Shown: in pieces, positions 1 to 8,240 of the stretch | How positions within the stretch are numbered: the stretch's first letter is position 1 | Layout: each line of letters begins with the position of its first letter | NCBI GenBank assembly: GCA_964617015.1 | Contig: CAZTVG010000004.1 | Span: 1 to 54,353 of the forward strand | DNA length: 54,353 nt | Reading direction: 5' to 3' | Origin: ASMP01 sp964617015 | GTDB lineage: Archaea; Nanobdellota; Nanobdellia; Pacearchaeales; GW2011-AR1 | Notes under the pieces: generated by a model | Database searches by the model: none | What the model saw: only the letters and a program-made list of their open reading frames with translations | Told to the model about the DNA's origin: nothing | Program-made: the position numbers and the translations under genes

Positions 1-79
1 AGTTTAGAGAGAAGCATTATTTTTATAAAGTTATTTAATAAACACTTTTTCTATGCCTTTTATAATTTTAGAAAGATGA

Positions 80-322
80 TTATTGTATTTCAGTTAACTT
101 GTGATAAATGTCTGGTTCTTCTTTCTTTAGTTTCTCTATGTCCACGGGTTCCCCGATTTCTCTTGGATCTATTTCTCCGCTTTCAAATCCTTTTATAATT
201 TTAGAAAATTCTTTTTCAAATTCTTCATAATCTTCTTCAGGAATATCATCTATGTCTTTCATTGCTTTTGGACGTATAATTACTTTCCACTTTTTCTTCT
301 TTATCTCACATTTAACATTCAT
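80..322 (-). CDS. small charged protein, weakly RelE/ParE-like start
   Basis: This is an 80-residue, highly charged protein with no membrane segment. Its beginning, KWKVIIRPKAMKDIDDIP, recalls the first strand and helix of RelE/ParE toxins, but the rest, a Glu/Lys-rich helix followed by PREIGEPVDIEKLKKEEP, does not complete that fold. It lies 6 bases downstream of a winged-helix gene on the same strand, so the two are probably co-transcribed. A regulator followed by a toxin-like protein would fit a toxin-antitoxin pair, but that is only inference. A 19-base segment inside the gene (189-207) recurs exactly just past its end (56-74), hinting at a decayed partial duplication beyond the window start. 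Confidence 0.6.
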   Translation of the reverse strand: MNVKCEIKKKKWKVIIRPKAMKDIDDIPEEDYEEFEKEFSKIIKGFESGEIDPREIGEPVDIEKLKKEEPDIYHKLTEIQ

Positions 323-328
323 TTTTTA

Positions 329-634
329 TTAAGCTATAACTTTCTTTTGACTTCCTTTAACAAGATTCCAATCTAATTTTATCAGTTGCTGCACAGCCGG
401 ATTTGTTGTGTTTAGCTTAAACAAATCTGATTTGCCAACCCTTCTTGTTTTTATTACAATATTATTTCTCACTAATTTATCCCAAAAAGTCTGCAAAGTG
501 GAATAACTAACCATAGAGTTTTTAGCTATTTCTGTCAAAGGATAATCAAAAGCCTGGAAAATTATAAGAAAATCCAGGACTTTAATTATTGGATTATTTC
601 CAAAGACTTCCACAAATATTGATTCGTTTTTCAT
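329..634 (-). CDS. winged-helix DNA-binding protein
   Basis: This 101-residue protein has the pattern of an archaeal winged helix-turn-helix. A helix around VLDFLIIFQAFDYPLTEIA is followed by a likely recognition helix near SYSTLQTFWDKLVRNNIV and a wing ending KTRRVGKSDLFKLN. The start is the ATG at 634; TTTATAAA at 657-664 is centred about 26 bases upstream, as expected for a leaderless archaeal transcript. It reads away from the gene at 733 and towards the small gene at 80-322, with which it probably forms an operon. Regulation of its own promoter is plausible but not shown. Confidence 0.7.
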   Translation of the reverse strand: MKNESIFVEVFGNNPIIKVLDFLIIFQAFDYPLTEIAKNSMVSYSTLQTFWDKLVRNNIVIKTRRVGKSDLFKLNTTNPAVQQLIKLDWNLVKGSQKKVIA

Positions 635-656
635 ATCTTTCTTACTTACTTAGGAG

Positions 657-664
657 TTTATAAA
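657..664 (-). promoter_or_regulatory. TATA box for the winged-helix gene
   Basis: TTTATAAA is centred about 26 bases before the ATG at 634 on the minus strand, the spacing of archaeal leaderless promoters. Confidence 0.55.
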
Positions 665-703
665 TATTTCTATTTGTACTTTTATATTTCAAAATTAGAA
701 ACA

Positions 704-711
704 TTTAAATA
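704..711 (+). promoter_or_regulatory. TATA box for the 733 gene
   Basis: TTTAAATA is centred about 25 bases before the ATG at 733. It lies back to back with the minus-strand TATA at 657-664. Confidence 0.6.
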
Positions 712-732
712 TTTCTTTATTTTTTATCTCTT

Positions 733-1005
733 ATGGAATTTGATGAAGATAAGATAAAGGCAACAATTCTTTATAATTTAAGAAGAAAAAAAGTAATTGG
801 CGGAGTCCACACACATTTTGATACTTTAAAAAAAGGTTTTCCTTCCCATTTAGGAAAAGATATAAATAAAACAGCCAAAAAATTAATTAAAGATGGTTGG
901 ATTCTAACTAAACCTGCTCCTTATGGTTTACAGGTTTCTTTAAATAAAAACAAATTGAAAGAAATTGAAGAATTTATAAAAAAAGTTTTGGAGTTTAGAT
1001 TTTAA
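733..1005 (+). CDS. small winged-helix-like archaeal protein
   Basis: This is a 90-residue basic protein. It has an N-terminal helix (EDKIKATILYNLRRKK), a conserved-looking GGVHTHFDTLKKGFPSH stretch and a second half, GKDINKTAKKLIKDGWILTK followed by a beta-wing-like PAPYGLQVSLN, that fits a winged-helix fold. The start is supported by a TATA box at 704-711 with leaderless spacing. It stands alone on the plus strand and converges on the surface-protein gene at 1025. Its last codons form one arm of the terminator hairpin at 992-1018. The function is unknown; DNA or RNA binding is inferred from shape only. Confidence 0.65.
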   Translation: MEFDEDKIKATILYNLRRKKVIGGVHTHFDTLKKGFPSHLGKDINKTAKKLIKDGWILTKPAPYGLQVSLNKNKLKEIEEFIKKVLEFRF

Positions 1006-1024
1006 AATTGTCTAAACTTTTTTA
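992..1024. terminator. hairpin plus T-tract between convergent genes
   Basis: AGTTTAGA (992-999) and TCTAAACT (1011-1018) form a perfect 8-base-pair stem followed by a T-rich run up to the end of the convergent gene. It looks like a factor-independent terminator for the 733 gene. Archaeal termination mainly needs the T-tract, so the stem may be secondary. Confidence 0.5.
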
Positions 1025-2224
1025 TTAGGCAGGAACACCCCCCTGCTCTTCTTTTTTCTTTCTACGTCTCCATATCAATACTATTAATATAAGGATTGCC
1101 AGTATCAATATTAAAAAAGCCAGGAAAAGTACAATTCTTCCAAATATACTTATAGGAGGTGTTACTTTGAAGTGTGCGCTTGAAGGCGCGACTCCGTTGG
1201 GATACACAAGTTCAAGACCCACTACATAATCTCCCAGAGGAAGGATTCCTGTATCAAAGTTTCTGTTAAGCCTTGTCTGTTCTTCAACTAAAATAGTCTC
1301 ACTTTTTGTCAGATAGACTTTATTGCGATAGTCCTTTATTACAAAGTTAAGAGTTACATCAAGTCTTTCAGGATCACCAAGAGGAATTAAGGTTACAAGC
1401 GTTCTTAACTCTGCTCCCTGAGGTACTTCAAAGTTCTCATTAAGCACAACAATGTTGGAGTCAAACAAAAGCAGTTTTGTCTTTACATTTATTGCAACTA
1501 AAACTTCTTTGCCTCCTATAAAAATTTTCCCTGTGAAGATCCCTGTCTCGCTTAAAGCCACAAAAACCACATCTAAATCCACGGTTTCTCCAGGAGCAAT
1601 AGTCAGACTGAAGTTTCCGAGAATAATCATTCCAGCAAGATCCTGCTGGCTAACCCCTACTATTACTGTAGAAGTTCCGAGATTTGTAACTCTGATTATT
1701 CTTTCTGTGTTTGTGTTTATAGCAAGATTAATGTTAAATTCTGTAGGAAATACTGCGATGTTTACAGGAGTAATTGCTACTCCACCATTGCCAGGAGGTG
1801 CAGCTTCTGTCTGACACGTGCTTGAGCAGCCATCTCCTGAATCAGTGTTTCCGTCATCACACTGTTCTCCTGATTCAATAATACTGTTTCCGCAAACAGG
1901 TGCTTCTTCCACTTCCTCTGGAATTCCAAAGAAAAATCCTTCAATATACTTGTCAGTGGTTACTGCTAAATTCAAACTTCCACCTGGGTTGAAAGATTTC
2001 ACGTCTGCCTGAATAAATTGAATTATAAAAATAGCTAAGATAAATGAAATTGTTAATATGAAAACAAATTTGGTATTATAATCTGATTCATTGTTAACTA
2101 TACCATTGGTGTTTGGCATTGGTAATGTTCCTAAATGATTATTATGTAATTTATCAGCCTTATTATTATGAACTCTATTACTAAAATTTTTTATATTAAC
2201 ATTCTTCTTCACACAAATCTCCAT
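1025..2224 (-). CDS. membrane-anchored surface protein with DUF4215 Cys-rich motif
   Basis: This 399-residue protein has a basic, Asn-rich cytoplasmic start, a transmembrane segment near residues 52-71 and a second at the C-terminus (about 359-385) followed by RRRKKKEE. The body should therefore lie outside the cell between two anchors. Just after the first segment is CGNSIIESGEQCDDGNTDSG, continuing GDGCSSTC, the Myxococcus cysteine-rich repeat (DUF4215) motif, probably disulfide bonded. The remainder is beta-rich Ig-like sequence. The pilin-like protein at 45735-46817 carries almost the same Cys motif. Its role is unknown; an envelope structural or adhesion role is inferred. Confidence 0.75.
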   Translation of the reverse strand: MEICVKKNVNIKNFSNRVHNNKADKLHNNHLGTLPMPNTNGIVNNESDYNTKFVFILTISFILAIFIIQFIQADVKSFNPGGSLNLAVTTDKYIEGFFFGIPEEVEEAPVCGNSIIESGEQCDDGNTDSGDGCSSTCQTEAAPPGNGGVAITPVNIAVFPTEFNINLAINTNTERIIRVTNLGTSTVIVGVSQQDLAGMIILGNFSLTIAPGETVDLDVVFVALSETGIFTGKIFIGGKEVLVAINVKTKLLLFDSNIVVLNENFEVPQGAELRTLVTLIPLGDPERLDVTLNFVIKDYRNKVYLTKSETILVEEQTRLNRNFDTGILPLGDYVVGLELVYPNGVAPSSAHFKVTPPISIFGRIVLFLAFLILILAILILIVLIWRRRKKKEEQGGVPA

Positions 2225-2299
2225 ATCAAATTAAAAGAAATCTTGTTAATAAATTTAATTATGTTATTTTTATAAGAGAAAAACCCCATTATAGAAATC

Positions 2300-2307
2300 T
2301 TTAAATA
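2300..2307 (+). promoter_or_regulatory. TATA box for the 2329 gene
   Basis: TTTAAATA is centred about 25 bases before the ATG at 2329, again consistent with a leaderless transcript. Confidence 0.6.
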
Positions 2308-2328
2308 GGGTATATAAGTTGTATTTTT

Positions 2329-2907
2329 ATGGGTTCAGCAACTCTTGAGATGGAAGTTGAACGTAATTATAGTGGTTTAGAACCAGCTGGCCACGCAATT
2401 ATTACCAGAGAACAAAGAGAATTACTTAGAAGACTTGATTCTTTCGAAGCTCCGTATCTTGAAGAAAAGTTATTAACGGAAGGAGTTTTTGATAATTCTG
2501 GAGAATATCAAGAAGCATTTACAGAATTTAAGAAGTATGTTGCTTTATCTTTTATAAGTGATAATGGGCTAGCTGGCATGATGAGCAAAAAGGTAGATAA
2601 TGTTTGGCATCAGTTCATACTGTTTACGCGTGAATATGCTGGATTTTGTGAAAATATTCTTGGTAAATTCTTGCATCACTCTCCACATACTGGTCAGACC
2701 TCAAAGGATCTAAAAAGAAAAACAGCAATGAATTTTGTCCGTTCATATAATGAAGTCTTCGGAGATGTTCCTGAAATTTGGGGTATTCGGGGGGATGAAG
2801 GTTTGGCACCTTACTTAAATAGTAGTCATGCAAGTGGTGAATGTACTATTGGATGTTCTGGAAGCAAGTGTTCAGGATCAAAATGTGCTGGAACTATGTG
2901 TTATTAA
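2329..2907 (+). CDS. WHxH-motif (glycine-rich-domain-like) protein with Cys-rich tail
   Basis: This 192-residue soluble protein contains KKVDNVWHQFILFTREYAGF followed by CENILGKFLHHSP. The same VDxxWHxHILxTxxYxxFC pattern occurs in the DUF1399/glycine-rich-domain-like family, known mainly from bacteria and eukaryotes, whose biochemistry is poorly defined. The His and Cys residues suggest a metal site. The C-terminus is a compact cysteine-rich tail: ECTIGC, two GSKC repeats, GTMC, then Tyr. The start is fixed by the TATA box at 2300-2307. The next gene begins 19 bases downstream, so the putative HExxH protein may be co-transcribed. Family assignment is from motif memory, with moderate certainty. 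Confidence 0.7.
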   Translation: MGSATLEMEVERNYSGLEPAGHAIITREQRELLRRLDSFEAPYLEEKLLTEGVFDNSGEYQEAFTEFKKYVALSFISDNGLAGMMSKKVDNVWHQFILFTREYAGFCENILGKFLHHSPHTGQTSKDLKRKTAMNFVRSYNEVFGDVPEIWGIRGDEGLAPYLNSSHASGECTIGCSGSKCSGSKCAGTMCY

Positions 2908-2926
2908 TTAACAAAATTTTCTAAAA

Positions 2927-3526
2927 ATGGATCTTCCAACAATACAGTTTAAATATTCTCCTATTTATGATGAAAATTGGAAAGAATGGATAAAAGTTTA
3001 TGGATGGAAAGATGACGTAAACTTAACTCCTACTCAACTCAAGGAAAAGATAATAAAAATAGAAAGACTATGGAAAAGATATGATAAAGATATATTAAAT
3101 GAACTTTCGAAAATAACAGGATTAAGATGGCAAGATAAAACTATAACCTGCTACATTGTTGGAAAATGTAGGCCCTTTTCTGATCCTCTCACCATACCAG
3201 CATATAAGGACAATAATAGGTTTATAGATGTACTTGTCCATGAACTTATCCATCAACTGTTTACTCAAAGATGTAATTTAAAAAAATCGAAAGAAGCTTT
3301 GAACTACTTTTTTACTAAATATAAAGATGAATCCCGAAGAACAATAATTCATATTCCTATTCATGCAATACACTCGCATATCTATCTCAAGTTTTTCGAT
3401 AGGAAAAGAATGGAAAATGATATAGAGTTTTGCAAAAGATCAGCAGAATATGAGAAGTCCTGGAAGATTGTCCAAGAGGAAGGTTATCAAAAAATAATAG
3501 ACGATTTTACCAAAAGAGTTCCTTAA
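2927..3526 (+). CDS. putative HExxH zinc metalloprotein
   Basis: This 199-residue protein has the zinc-metallopeptidase-type motif HELIH at residues 105-109 (within DVLVHELIHQLF) and a second His-rich block, HIPIHAIHSHIYL, near 142-154 that could supply further ligands. No signal peptide or membrane segment is visible, so it should act in the cytoplasm. An archaeal gluzincin-like peptidase or a degenerate one is possible; no substrate is evident. It follows the WHxH gene by 19 bases. A truncated second copy of its C-terminal third lies at 4809-5000, beyond the glycosyltransferase, which suggests an old duplication around that gene. Confidence 0.7.
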   Translation: MDLPTIQFKYSPIYDENWKEWIKVYGWKDDVNLTPTQLKEKIIKIERLWKRYDKDILNELSKITGLRWQDKTITCYIVGKCRPFSDPLTIPAYKDNNRFIDVLVHELIHQLFTQRCNLKKSKEALNYFFTKYKDESRRTIIHIPIHAIHSHIYLKFFDRKRMENDIEFCKRSAEYEKSWKIVQEEGYQKIIDDFTKRVP

Positions 3527-3615
3527 AGTTCTTCTCAAGAAAGCAAGTTATAAATATCTTATGAATCCTAAATTTTTCTATCTATCTTATATCTAGATAA
3601 ATCATAATAGATACC

Positions 3616-3623
3616 TTTTTATA
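3616..3623 (+). promoter_or_regulatory. TATA box deciding the start of the 3645 gene
   Basis: TTTTTATA is centred about 25 bases before the ATG at 3645. That spacing favours this ATG over the in-frame TTG at 3633. Confidence 0.6.
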
Positions 3624-3644
3624 CGCCTAGCCTTGAAAAATAAT

Positions 3645-4799
3645 ATGAGAATTGTCTATATTGGAAAATGGCCTCCAATTTTAGGGGGTACCTGTAATCA
3701 GACTTATTGGACTCTTAATGAATTGGGAAAGAGGGGCCATGAGATAACTGTTGTAAGTAATTGTATGGAAGTTGAAGAAACGTACAGGTGTAAACTCGAT
3801 GAAAAAGATATTGAAATGCTACAACCAAAAAATGTGAAGTTGAAATCAACCCTTCCCGTTAAGACTCCAAGATTTATCCCACAAAATAATCCTTATATGG
3901 AGAAAATTAGTTCTTTAGCAACGGAGGCAGTTGAGGAATTGGGGCCAGATCTAATTCTATCTAGATATTTTCAGCCTTATTCGCTAGCCGGACATTATGT
4001 TTCTAAGCTGACTAATTTGAAACATGTTGTAATGCATGCTGGAAGCGATATTACTAGATTGTTACATTACCCTCAACTTAATAAAATAAATGAAAGAATG
4101 TTAAGAGATGCTACAGCCGTACTAACTAATGAAGTACTGTCTGAGTTTTTCAAAGATTTAGGAGCAACTCCCATTACTCTGAATTATGCACCAGCAGAAA
4201 TTCTTAACCCTTACGATGAAAATCTAGAGCTACCTTCACAAATAGAACATCCAGAAAGAACAGTGTTATTTTTAGGCAAGATATCTAAGGCTAAGGGAAT
4301 AGAATATGCAATAAATGCTTTAAGCGATGTTGATGAGGCCCATCTTGTAATTGTAGGAAGTGGAAAAACTGGTTTTTTAGAGAGATTAATTGATGAAAGA
4401 AAACTAGGGAATAGGGTCTGTTTTTTGGGTGCACTTCCTCATTGGAGAGTACCTTCTATAATTCGACAGACTAAAACAACTATTATTCCAGAATATAATT
4501 TTGGTGTAAATGTTCATAGATCAAGTCTTCCAATGGAAGCTATGTTGTGTGGTAAAAGGCCTCTTGTTAGTAATCAAGTAACAAGATTATATGGAGAATT
4601 AGGAGAAAAATATATGACAGAAATAGATCCTATTGACAGGAATTCTATGGCAGTCAATATTTCCCTCGCTATTGAAGAAGACTATGACAACGATAGTGTA
4701 AAAGAAGCATATAGAGAGATTCGCTACGAAAGTGGTGGTGAATTTGAAAATTTTATTGATCAGTTTGAAAATATTCTTAAAGATATTGCTTCTAGATAA
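3645..4799 (+). CDS. glycosyltransferase, GT-B fold, family 4-like
   Basis: This 384-residue protein begins MRIVYIGKWPPILGGTCNQ with a following LNELGKRGHEITVVSN, the nucleotide-fold start of GT4 enzymes. The second Rossmann domain opens with VLFLGKISKAKGIEYAINAL, and the donor-sugar site region reads SSLPMEAMLCGKRPLVSNQV. Such enzymes transfer sugars from nucleotide-sugar donors to lipids or surface polymers at the inner membrane face. An in-frame TTG lies four codons earlier, but the TATA spacing supports the ATG. It is flanked by the metalloprotein gene and its truncated copy. The acceptor and the sugar cannot be told from sequence. Confidence 0.85.
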   Translation: MRIVYIGKWPPILGGTCNQTYWTLNELGKRGHEITVVSNCMEVEETYRCKLDEKDIEMLQPKNVKLKSTLPVKTPRFIPQNNPYMEKISSLATEAVEELGPDLILSRYFQPYSLAGHYVSKLTNLKHVVMHAGSDITRLLHYPQLNKINERMLRDATAVLTNEVLSEFFKDLGATPITLNYAPAEILNPYDENLELPSQIEHPERTVLFLGKISKAKGIEYAINALSDVDEAHLVIVGSGKTGFLERLIDERKLGNRVCFLGALPHWRVPSIIRQTKTTIIPEYNFGVNVHRSSLPMEAMLCGKRPLVSNQVTRLYGELGEKYMTEIDPIDRNSMAVNISLAIEEDYDNDSVKEAYREIRYESGGEFENFIDQFENILKDIASR

Positions 4800-4808
4800 A
4801 TTCCTATA

Positions 4809-5000
4809 ATGACAAACAGTCATATTCTGCTTCATGCTGTCCACAAAGAAATTTACTTAAGACTATTTGATGAAAAGAGACTAAAAAGAGATATCAAAAA
4901 GTGTCAAAAATATAAAGATTACAAACGTTCTTGGGAGATTGTTGAAAAAGAAGGTTATGAAAACATTATTAATGAATTCAGAAAGGGAATAAAAAATTAA
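4809..5000 (+). pseudogene. C-terminal fragment of the HExxH metalloprotein gene
   Basis: The 63 codons here match the last third of the protein at 2927-3526: HAVHKEIYLRLFDEKR against HAIHSHIYLKFFDRKR, then YKRSWEIVEKEGYENII against YEKSWKIVQEEGYQKII. The HELIH motif and the first 140 residues are absent. It lies 9 bases after the glycosyltransferase stop, in the same frame, and overlaps the end of the convergent methyltransferase by 4 bases. It could still be translated as a small protein, but a truncated duplicate is the simplest reading. Confidence 0.7.
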
Positions 5001-5584
5001 TTCTTCCTAGCAACCAATCTTGCCAGACCATGCCTATGCAATTTTCCTTCTTTTCCATGCTTTTCTAAAGGAGTCATTCTTTCTTTGTATCCCAGAATCT
5101 CCCAATCAGAATAATATTTCTTTAGTTCATTTCTCTTGAATAAGTAAGAAAAATTCTTGTTTGGGTTCTCTTCTGTAAACACGGTTATAACATTAAACCC
5201 ATTGTAGGAAGTATGTTCTTTTATTTTCTTAATAACCCTTTCAATTTCTTCTTTTTCCAAGAAATGTAAAGTAGCAAACGATAAAATGATATCATAATTT
5301 TCACTAAAATTAAAATTCCTTATATCTTTCACAAAAGTATTTATTCTAACCTTATTTTCTAAAGCAAGCCTTTCTAATTTTTTAATTCCTTCTCTAGATA
5401 TATCAACGGCAGTAACATTGAACCCGTGTTTAGCTAAAAACAAAGCATTCCTTCCCTCACCCGTACCTAAATCAAGCACAGTACCTGATTTTTTATGTTT
5501 TAGTAAAAATTCCATTATAGGGGCAGGTTTTATTCCCCATAAACATTTTTCTTTCTTATATTGCTTATCAAATGAACTTACCAT
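4997..5584 (-). CDS. class I SAM-dependent methyltransferase, TehB-like
   Basis: This 195-residue protein contains motif I, TVLDLGTGEGRNALFLAKHG, followed by VTAVDISREGIKKL and the motif IV region YDIILSFATLHFL. WGIKPAPIMEFLLK near the start and the overall length resemble the TehB/thiopurine-type small-molecule methyltransferases. It has no transmembrane segment. An AT-rich TATA-like stretch near 5606-5615 gives leaderless spacing to the ATG at 5584. The substrate is unknown. It overlaps the fragment at 4809-5000 tail to tail by 4 bases. Confidence 0.82.
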   Translation of the reverse strand: MVSSFDKQYKKEKCLWGIKPAPIMEFLLKHKKSGTVLDLGTGEGRNALFLAKHGFNVTAVDISREGIKKLERLALENKVRINTFVKDIRNFNFSENYDIILSFATLHFLEKEEIERVIKKIKEHTSYNGFNVITVFTEENPNKNFSYLFKRNELKKYYSDWEILGYKERMTPLEKHGKEGKLHRHGLARLVARKN

Positions 5585-5649
5585 CTTAAGAATTGTAAAA
5601 TGTATATTAAATAGTTTTTGAAAAATATTTTTAATTTCTAACTAATTAA

Positions 5650-5939
5650 TTATTGTGGCTTCGGTCTCCACGCAGGAAAAAGGTTTTGCCTTTCTGTTGT
5701 GAGCTGAATCCACTCACCGTTAAATCGCTATTCATAATATATAATTGTGGATTAAAAAGAAGAGGGGCATCAAAAGTAAAAATTATTTGTTTTCCATCTA
5801 AAGAAAGTCTCGGATCAACTCCTACTCCAACATCAGTTGTTAATCTTTGAACGTCTGTTAACTGATTATTGATTAATTTTCCTGAATAAATATCTTCATT
5901 ACCATCAACCCCTTTTCTCCAAAATGCAATCTGATCTGC
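5650..5939 (-). pseudogene. decayed beta-propeller (PD40/TolB-like) 3' end
   Basis: Directly after the TGA of the 5940 gene, and in the same frame, translation continues ADQIAFWRKGVDGNEDIYSG, then RLTTDVGVGVDPRLSLDGKQ and NPQLYIMNSD. This matches the propeller protein at 8549-10093 (EQIAFWSRRDD, NEDIYLIN, NPQIYIMNSD). After NSD a one-base shift is needed to reach EWIQLTTERQNLFPAWRPKP and a stop at 5650-5652, the counterpart of LLTTQGQNAYPAWRT in the intact gene. The piece therefore carries both a stop codon and a frameshift. About two blades remain. It is either the lost C-terminus of the upstream gene or a decayed duplicate. Confidence 0.75.
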
Positions 5940-8240
5940 TCATGCTGTAGTACAATTCGCACATACTGAGATAGATTGTCTATTGTTGTTTTCGTTAGAT
6001 TCATTAACTACATTACCAAAATCAACTATAGCTTCTGGTTGATAAGTTCCTGATTGCGAATAAGTCCACATCATATATGCCCTAGTCCAATCTCCGGGAT
6101 CTAGACTTGTAGGAGTTGTTCTTTCAGGATTTGTATCGGATGAATCTGTGTCAACCATCCAGTAAATCTCACTTGCAGCAAGTTCACCAATATTCTTAAC
6201 TGTAAATGCAAGTGTGACTGTTCTCTCACTTATATACTGAATAACCAAATCTGTTATAGTCAGGTCTGGTTTTTTTATTCCTTCACACATTCCACCAATG
6301 CATTGTCCAGTCCCGCAATCTTCAACATTTTGTTCTGTCGTATTTTCAAAACAGCTTCCTCCAGAACAACCCCTATCTGTAAAATTTACATAAACTGAAT
6401 TTTCAGAACAATAATTGCTTCCAAGACTATTCTCGCCACAATCCTGTATGAGAACATTGGCAACACCACTACTACAGTAAGAAGAAGTAGTTCCAGGATT
6501 ATTACAGGTATATACTTCATAACTCTGATATACATCATCTTCACCACAAAACGAGTCCCCCACATAGCCGTCTGTTCCACAATCTGAATCTTGGTAACAT
6601 GCTATAGCAGAATTGCATTTTCCATTTGTACAACCATACTGACATGTCTCAACATATGTATTATAACCATCATACTGATTAGTATGGCAATTTCCATTAG
6701 CGCATCCTTTATCAAAAATGGTCTTCTTCTTCCATTTATCGTCTCCAACACAATAATATTTCCAATCTGACTCGTAAGAAGTTCCGCAATCTTCTTTTTT
6801 ATCTTCCCTGTTATCACATGCATCATACCAATAGACATTAGTGAGATAACAAGAATAATATTCACGGCTGGTACAAGTTATACAGCTTCCAGAACCATCA
6901 CATTCATTATTGGCTCCGCAAGAAGTTCCTTTTTGGGTATCTGTATATGAAGTACAACTTGCTGTTTTGCAAGTTCCGCTGTTCCCTGTACAAAACCTGT
7001 CTGCATCATCATAATTTCTGCAGGTAGTATCCAGATAATCACAATCTCTTGTTCCGCATTTTGTTGAAGAAGAATAATAATTACAGGTAGGGTCTCCTGG
7101 AGTGCAATACTCACAAATTCCGCAAGTATCTACTGTTGAATCAGAATAAGAATAACCTGCACTACTTCCAGAACAATAAAAATCTCTCTCAATACAATAA
7201 TTTGTTGATGTTGGAGAATTTACACCAGAACAATAATTAAGATCATCATATCCTGTCGGCTGACTTCCAGAAAATTTATAGGTATAAGGCCTGCTTGTCA
7301 AATCACAACAAGCTCCGCTGAGGCATTCACAATTAGCCTTATCAACGTCGTAATTAAGAGTAGAATACTCAATATCACGTACATTGCTTCCGGTTAATTT
7401 AACAAGAGCATAGACTTCTATAGTTCCTTGATCTTCTAAACCACCAAATTCAGAACTCAAATCAATATTTTCGAAAACATGAGAATAGTCCACCTTCAAA
7501 TTATTACAATCAATAGAAACATGAAAAGTTTTAGAATTTATCAAATCATTGAAGCTTAATGTATCGGCTTCCATAATTTTTAATTCGATGTCTGCCCCAA
7601 CACTATCTACAAAAAGACAGGCTGCTGCCCCACTAAAACTAAGAGAAGGGAATAAAGTTCCAACAATTTTTATATCAATTTTCTCATTAACACAAATACT
7701 TAGAGGTAAAAGAGGATTAAATCTAATTTGTTCAGATGAGGCCAGAGCATATGTTATACTATCTCTCACAATATAAGCTGTTCCGTTTTCTTCAAAAATC
7801 TGACCATCACTAAAGAAAGCCCCAATATCAGCAGATTCAGACAAACTCTGGTTTTCTTCAGTATTATCCGCAGAAGTCTGATTTCCAAAAGTTTCATTCG
7901 TCTCAGGAACAATTAAACTATTAGATTCTTCATTAACTGTTGAAGACTCCTTTACAGAACTTCCGCCGCCGGAAGATTTCTTAGAAGAAGATTTTCTTCC
8001 TGAATCTCCGAAAGTGAACAATTTTGTCCCGTCATTTAAGGAATCTGAATTAGACAAACTATCCTGACTACTTTGTTCATTGTTGAGCAAAACAAGCCCT
8101 GTCCCCACAATCTTATTTTCATTATTTGATTTTTTCACTTCATTCGTAATCATTATACTGGAAGATACGATTAACACAGAAACAACTAAAAAAATTACTG
8201 CGACACTTGCTTTTTTGTTTTTCACCTTAATTAAACCCAT
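5940..8240 (-). CDS. large secreted cysteine-rich protein with CARDB domain
   Basis: This protein of about 766 residues starts MGLIKVKNKKASVAVIFLVV, a basic stretch and a hydrophobic anchor; an ATG five codons earlier (8255) is also possible. A Ser/Gly/Asn-rich linker follows, then a central region very rich in cysteine, with repeats such as CGICEYCTPGDPTC and CGTDGYVGDSFCGED, probably disulfide-linked extracellular modules. Near the C-terminus KPDLTITDLVIQYISERTVT to NVVNESNENNNR is a CARDB-type beta-sandwich. The reading frame ends at a TGA but continues into a propeller remnant. It overlaps the 104-codon gene upstream, suggesting coupled translation in a block beginning at 10093. Confidence 0.75.
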   Translation of the reverse strand: MGLIKVKNKKASVAVIFLVVSVLIVSSSIMITNEVKKSNNENKIVGTGLVLLNNEQSSQDSLSNSDSLNDGTKLFTFGDSGRKSSSKKSSGGGSSVKESSTVNEESNSLIVPETNETFGNQTSADNTEENQSLSESADIGAFFSDGQIFEENGTAYIVRDSITYALASSEQIRFNPLLPLSICVNEKIDIKIVGTLFPSLSFSGAAACLFVDSVGADIELKIMEADTLSFNDLINSKTFHVSIDCNNLKVDYSHVFENIDLSSEFGGLEDQGTIEVYALVKLTGSNVRDIEYSTLNYDVDKANCECLSGACCDLTSRPYTYKFSGSQPTGYDDLNYCSGVNSPTSTNYCIERDFYCSGSSAGYSYSDSTVDTCGICEYCTPGDPTCNYYSSSTKCGTRDCDYLDTTCRNYDDADRFCTGNSGTCKTASCTSYTDTQKGTSCGANNECDGSGSCITCTSREYYSCYLTNVYWYDACDNREDKKEDCGTSYESDWKYYCVGDDKWKKKTIFDKGCANGNCHTNQYDGYNTYVETCQYGCTNGKCNSAIACYQDSDCGTDGYVGDSFCGEDDVYQSYEVYTCNNPGTTSSYCSSGVANVLIQDCGENSLGSNYCSENSVYVNFTDRGCSGGSCFENTTEQNVEDCGTGQCIGGMCEGIKKPDLTITDLVIQYISERTVTLAFTVKNIGELAASEIYWMVDTDSSDTNPERTTPTSLDPGDWTRAYMMWTYSQSGTYQPEAIVDFGNVVNESNENNNRQSISVCANCTTA

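Noticed and set aside
3633..3644. TTG start four codons upstream of the glycosyltransferase
   Set aside because: The TATA box at 3616-3623 would leave only about 13 bases; the ATG at 3645 fits the common spacing.
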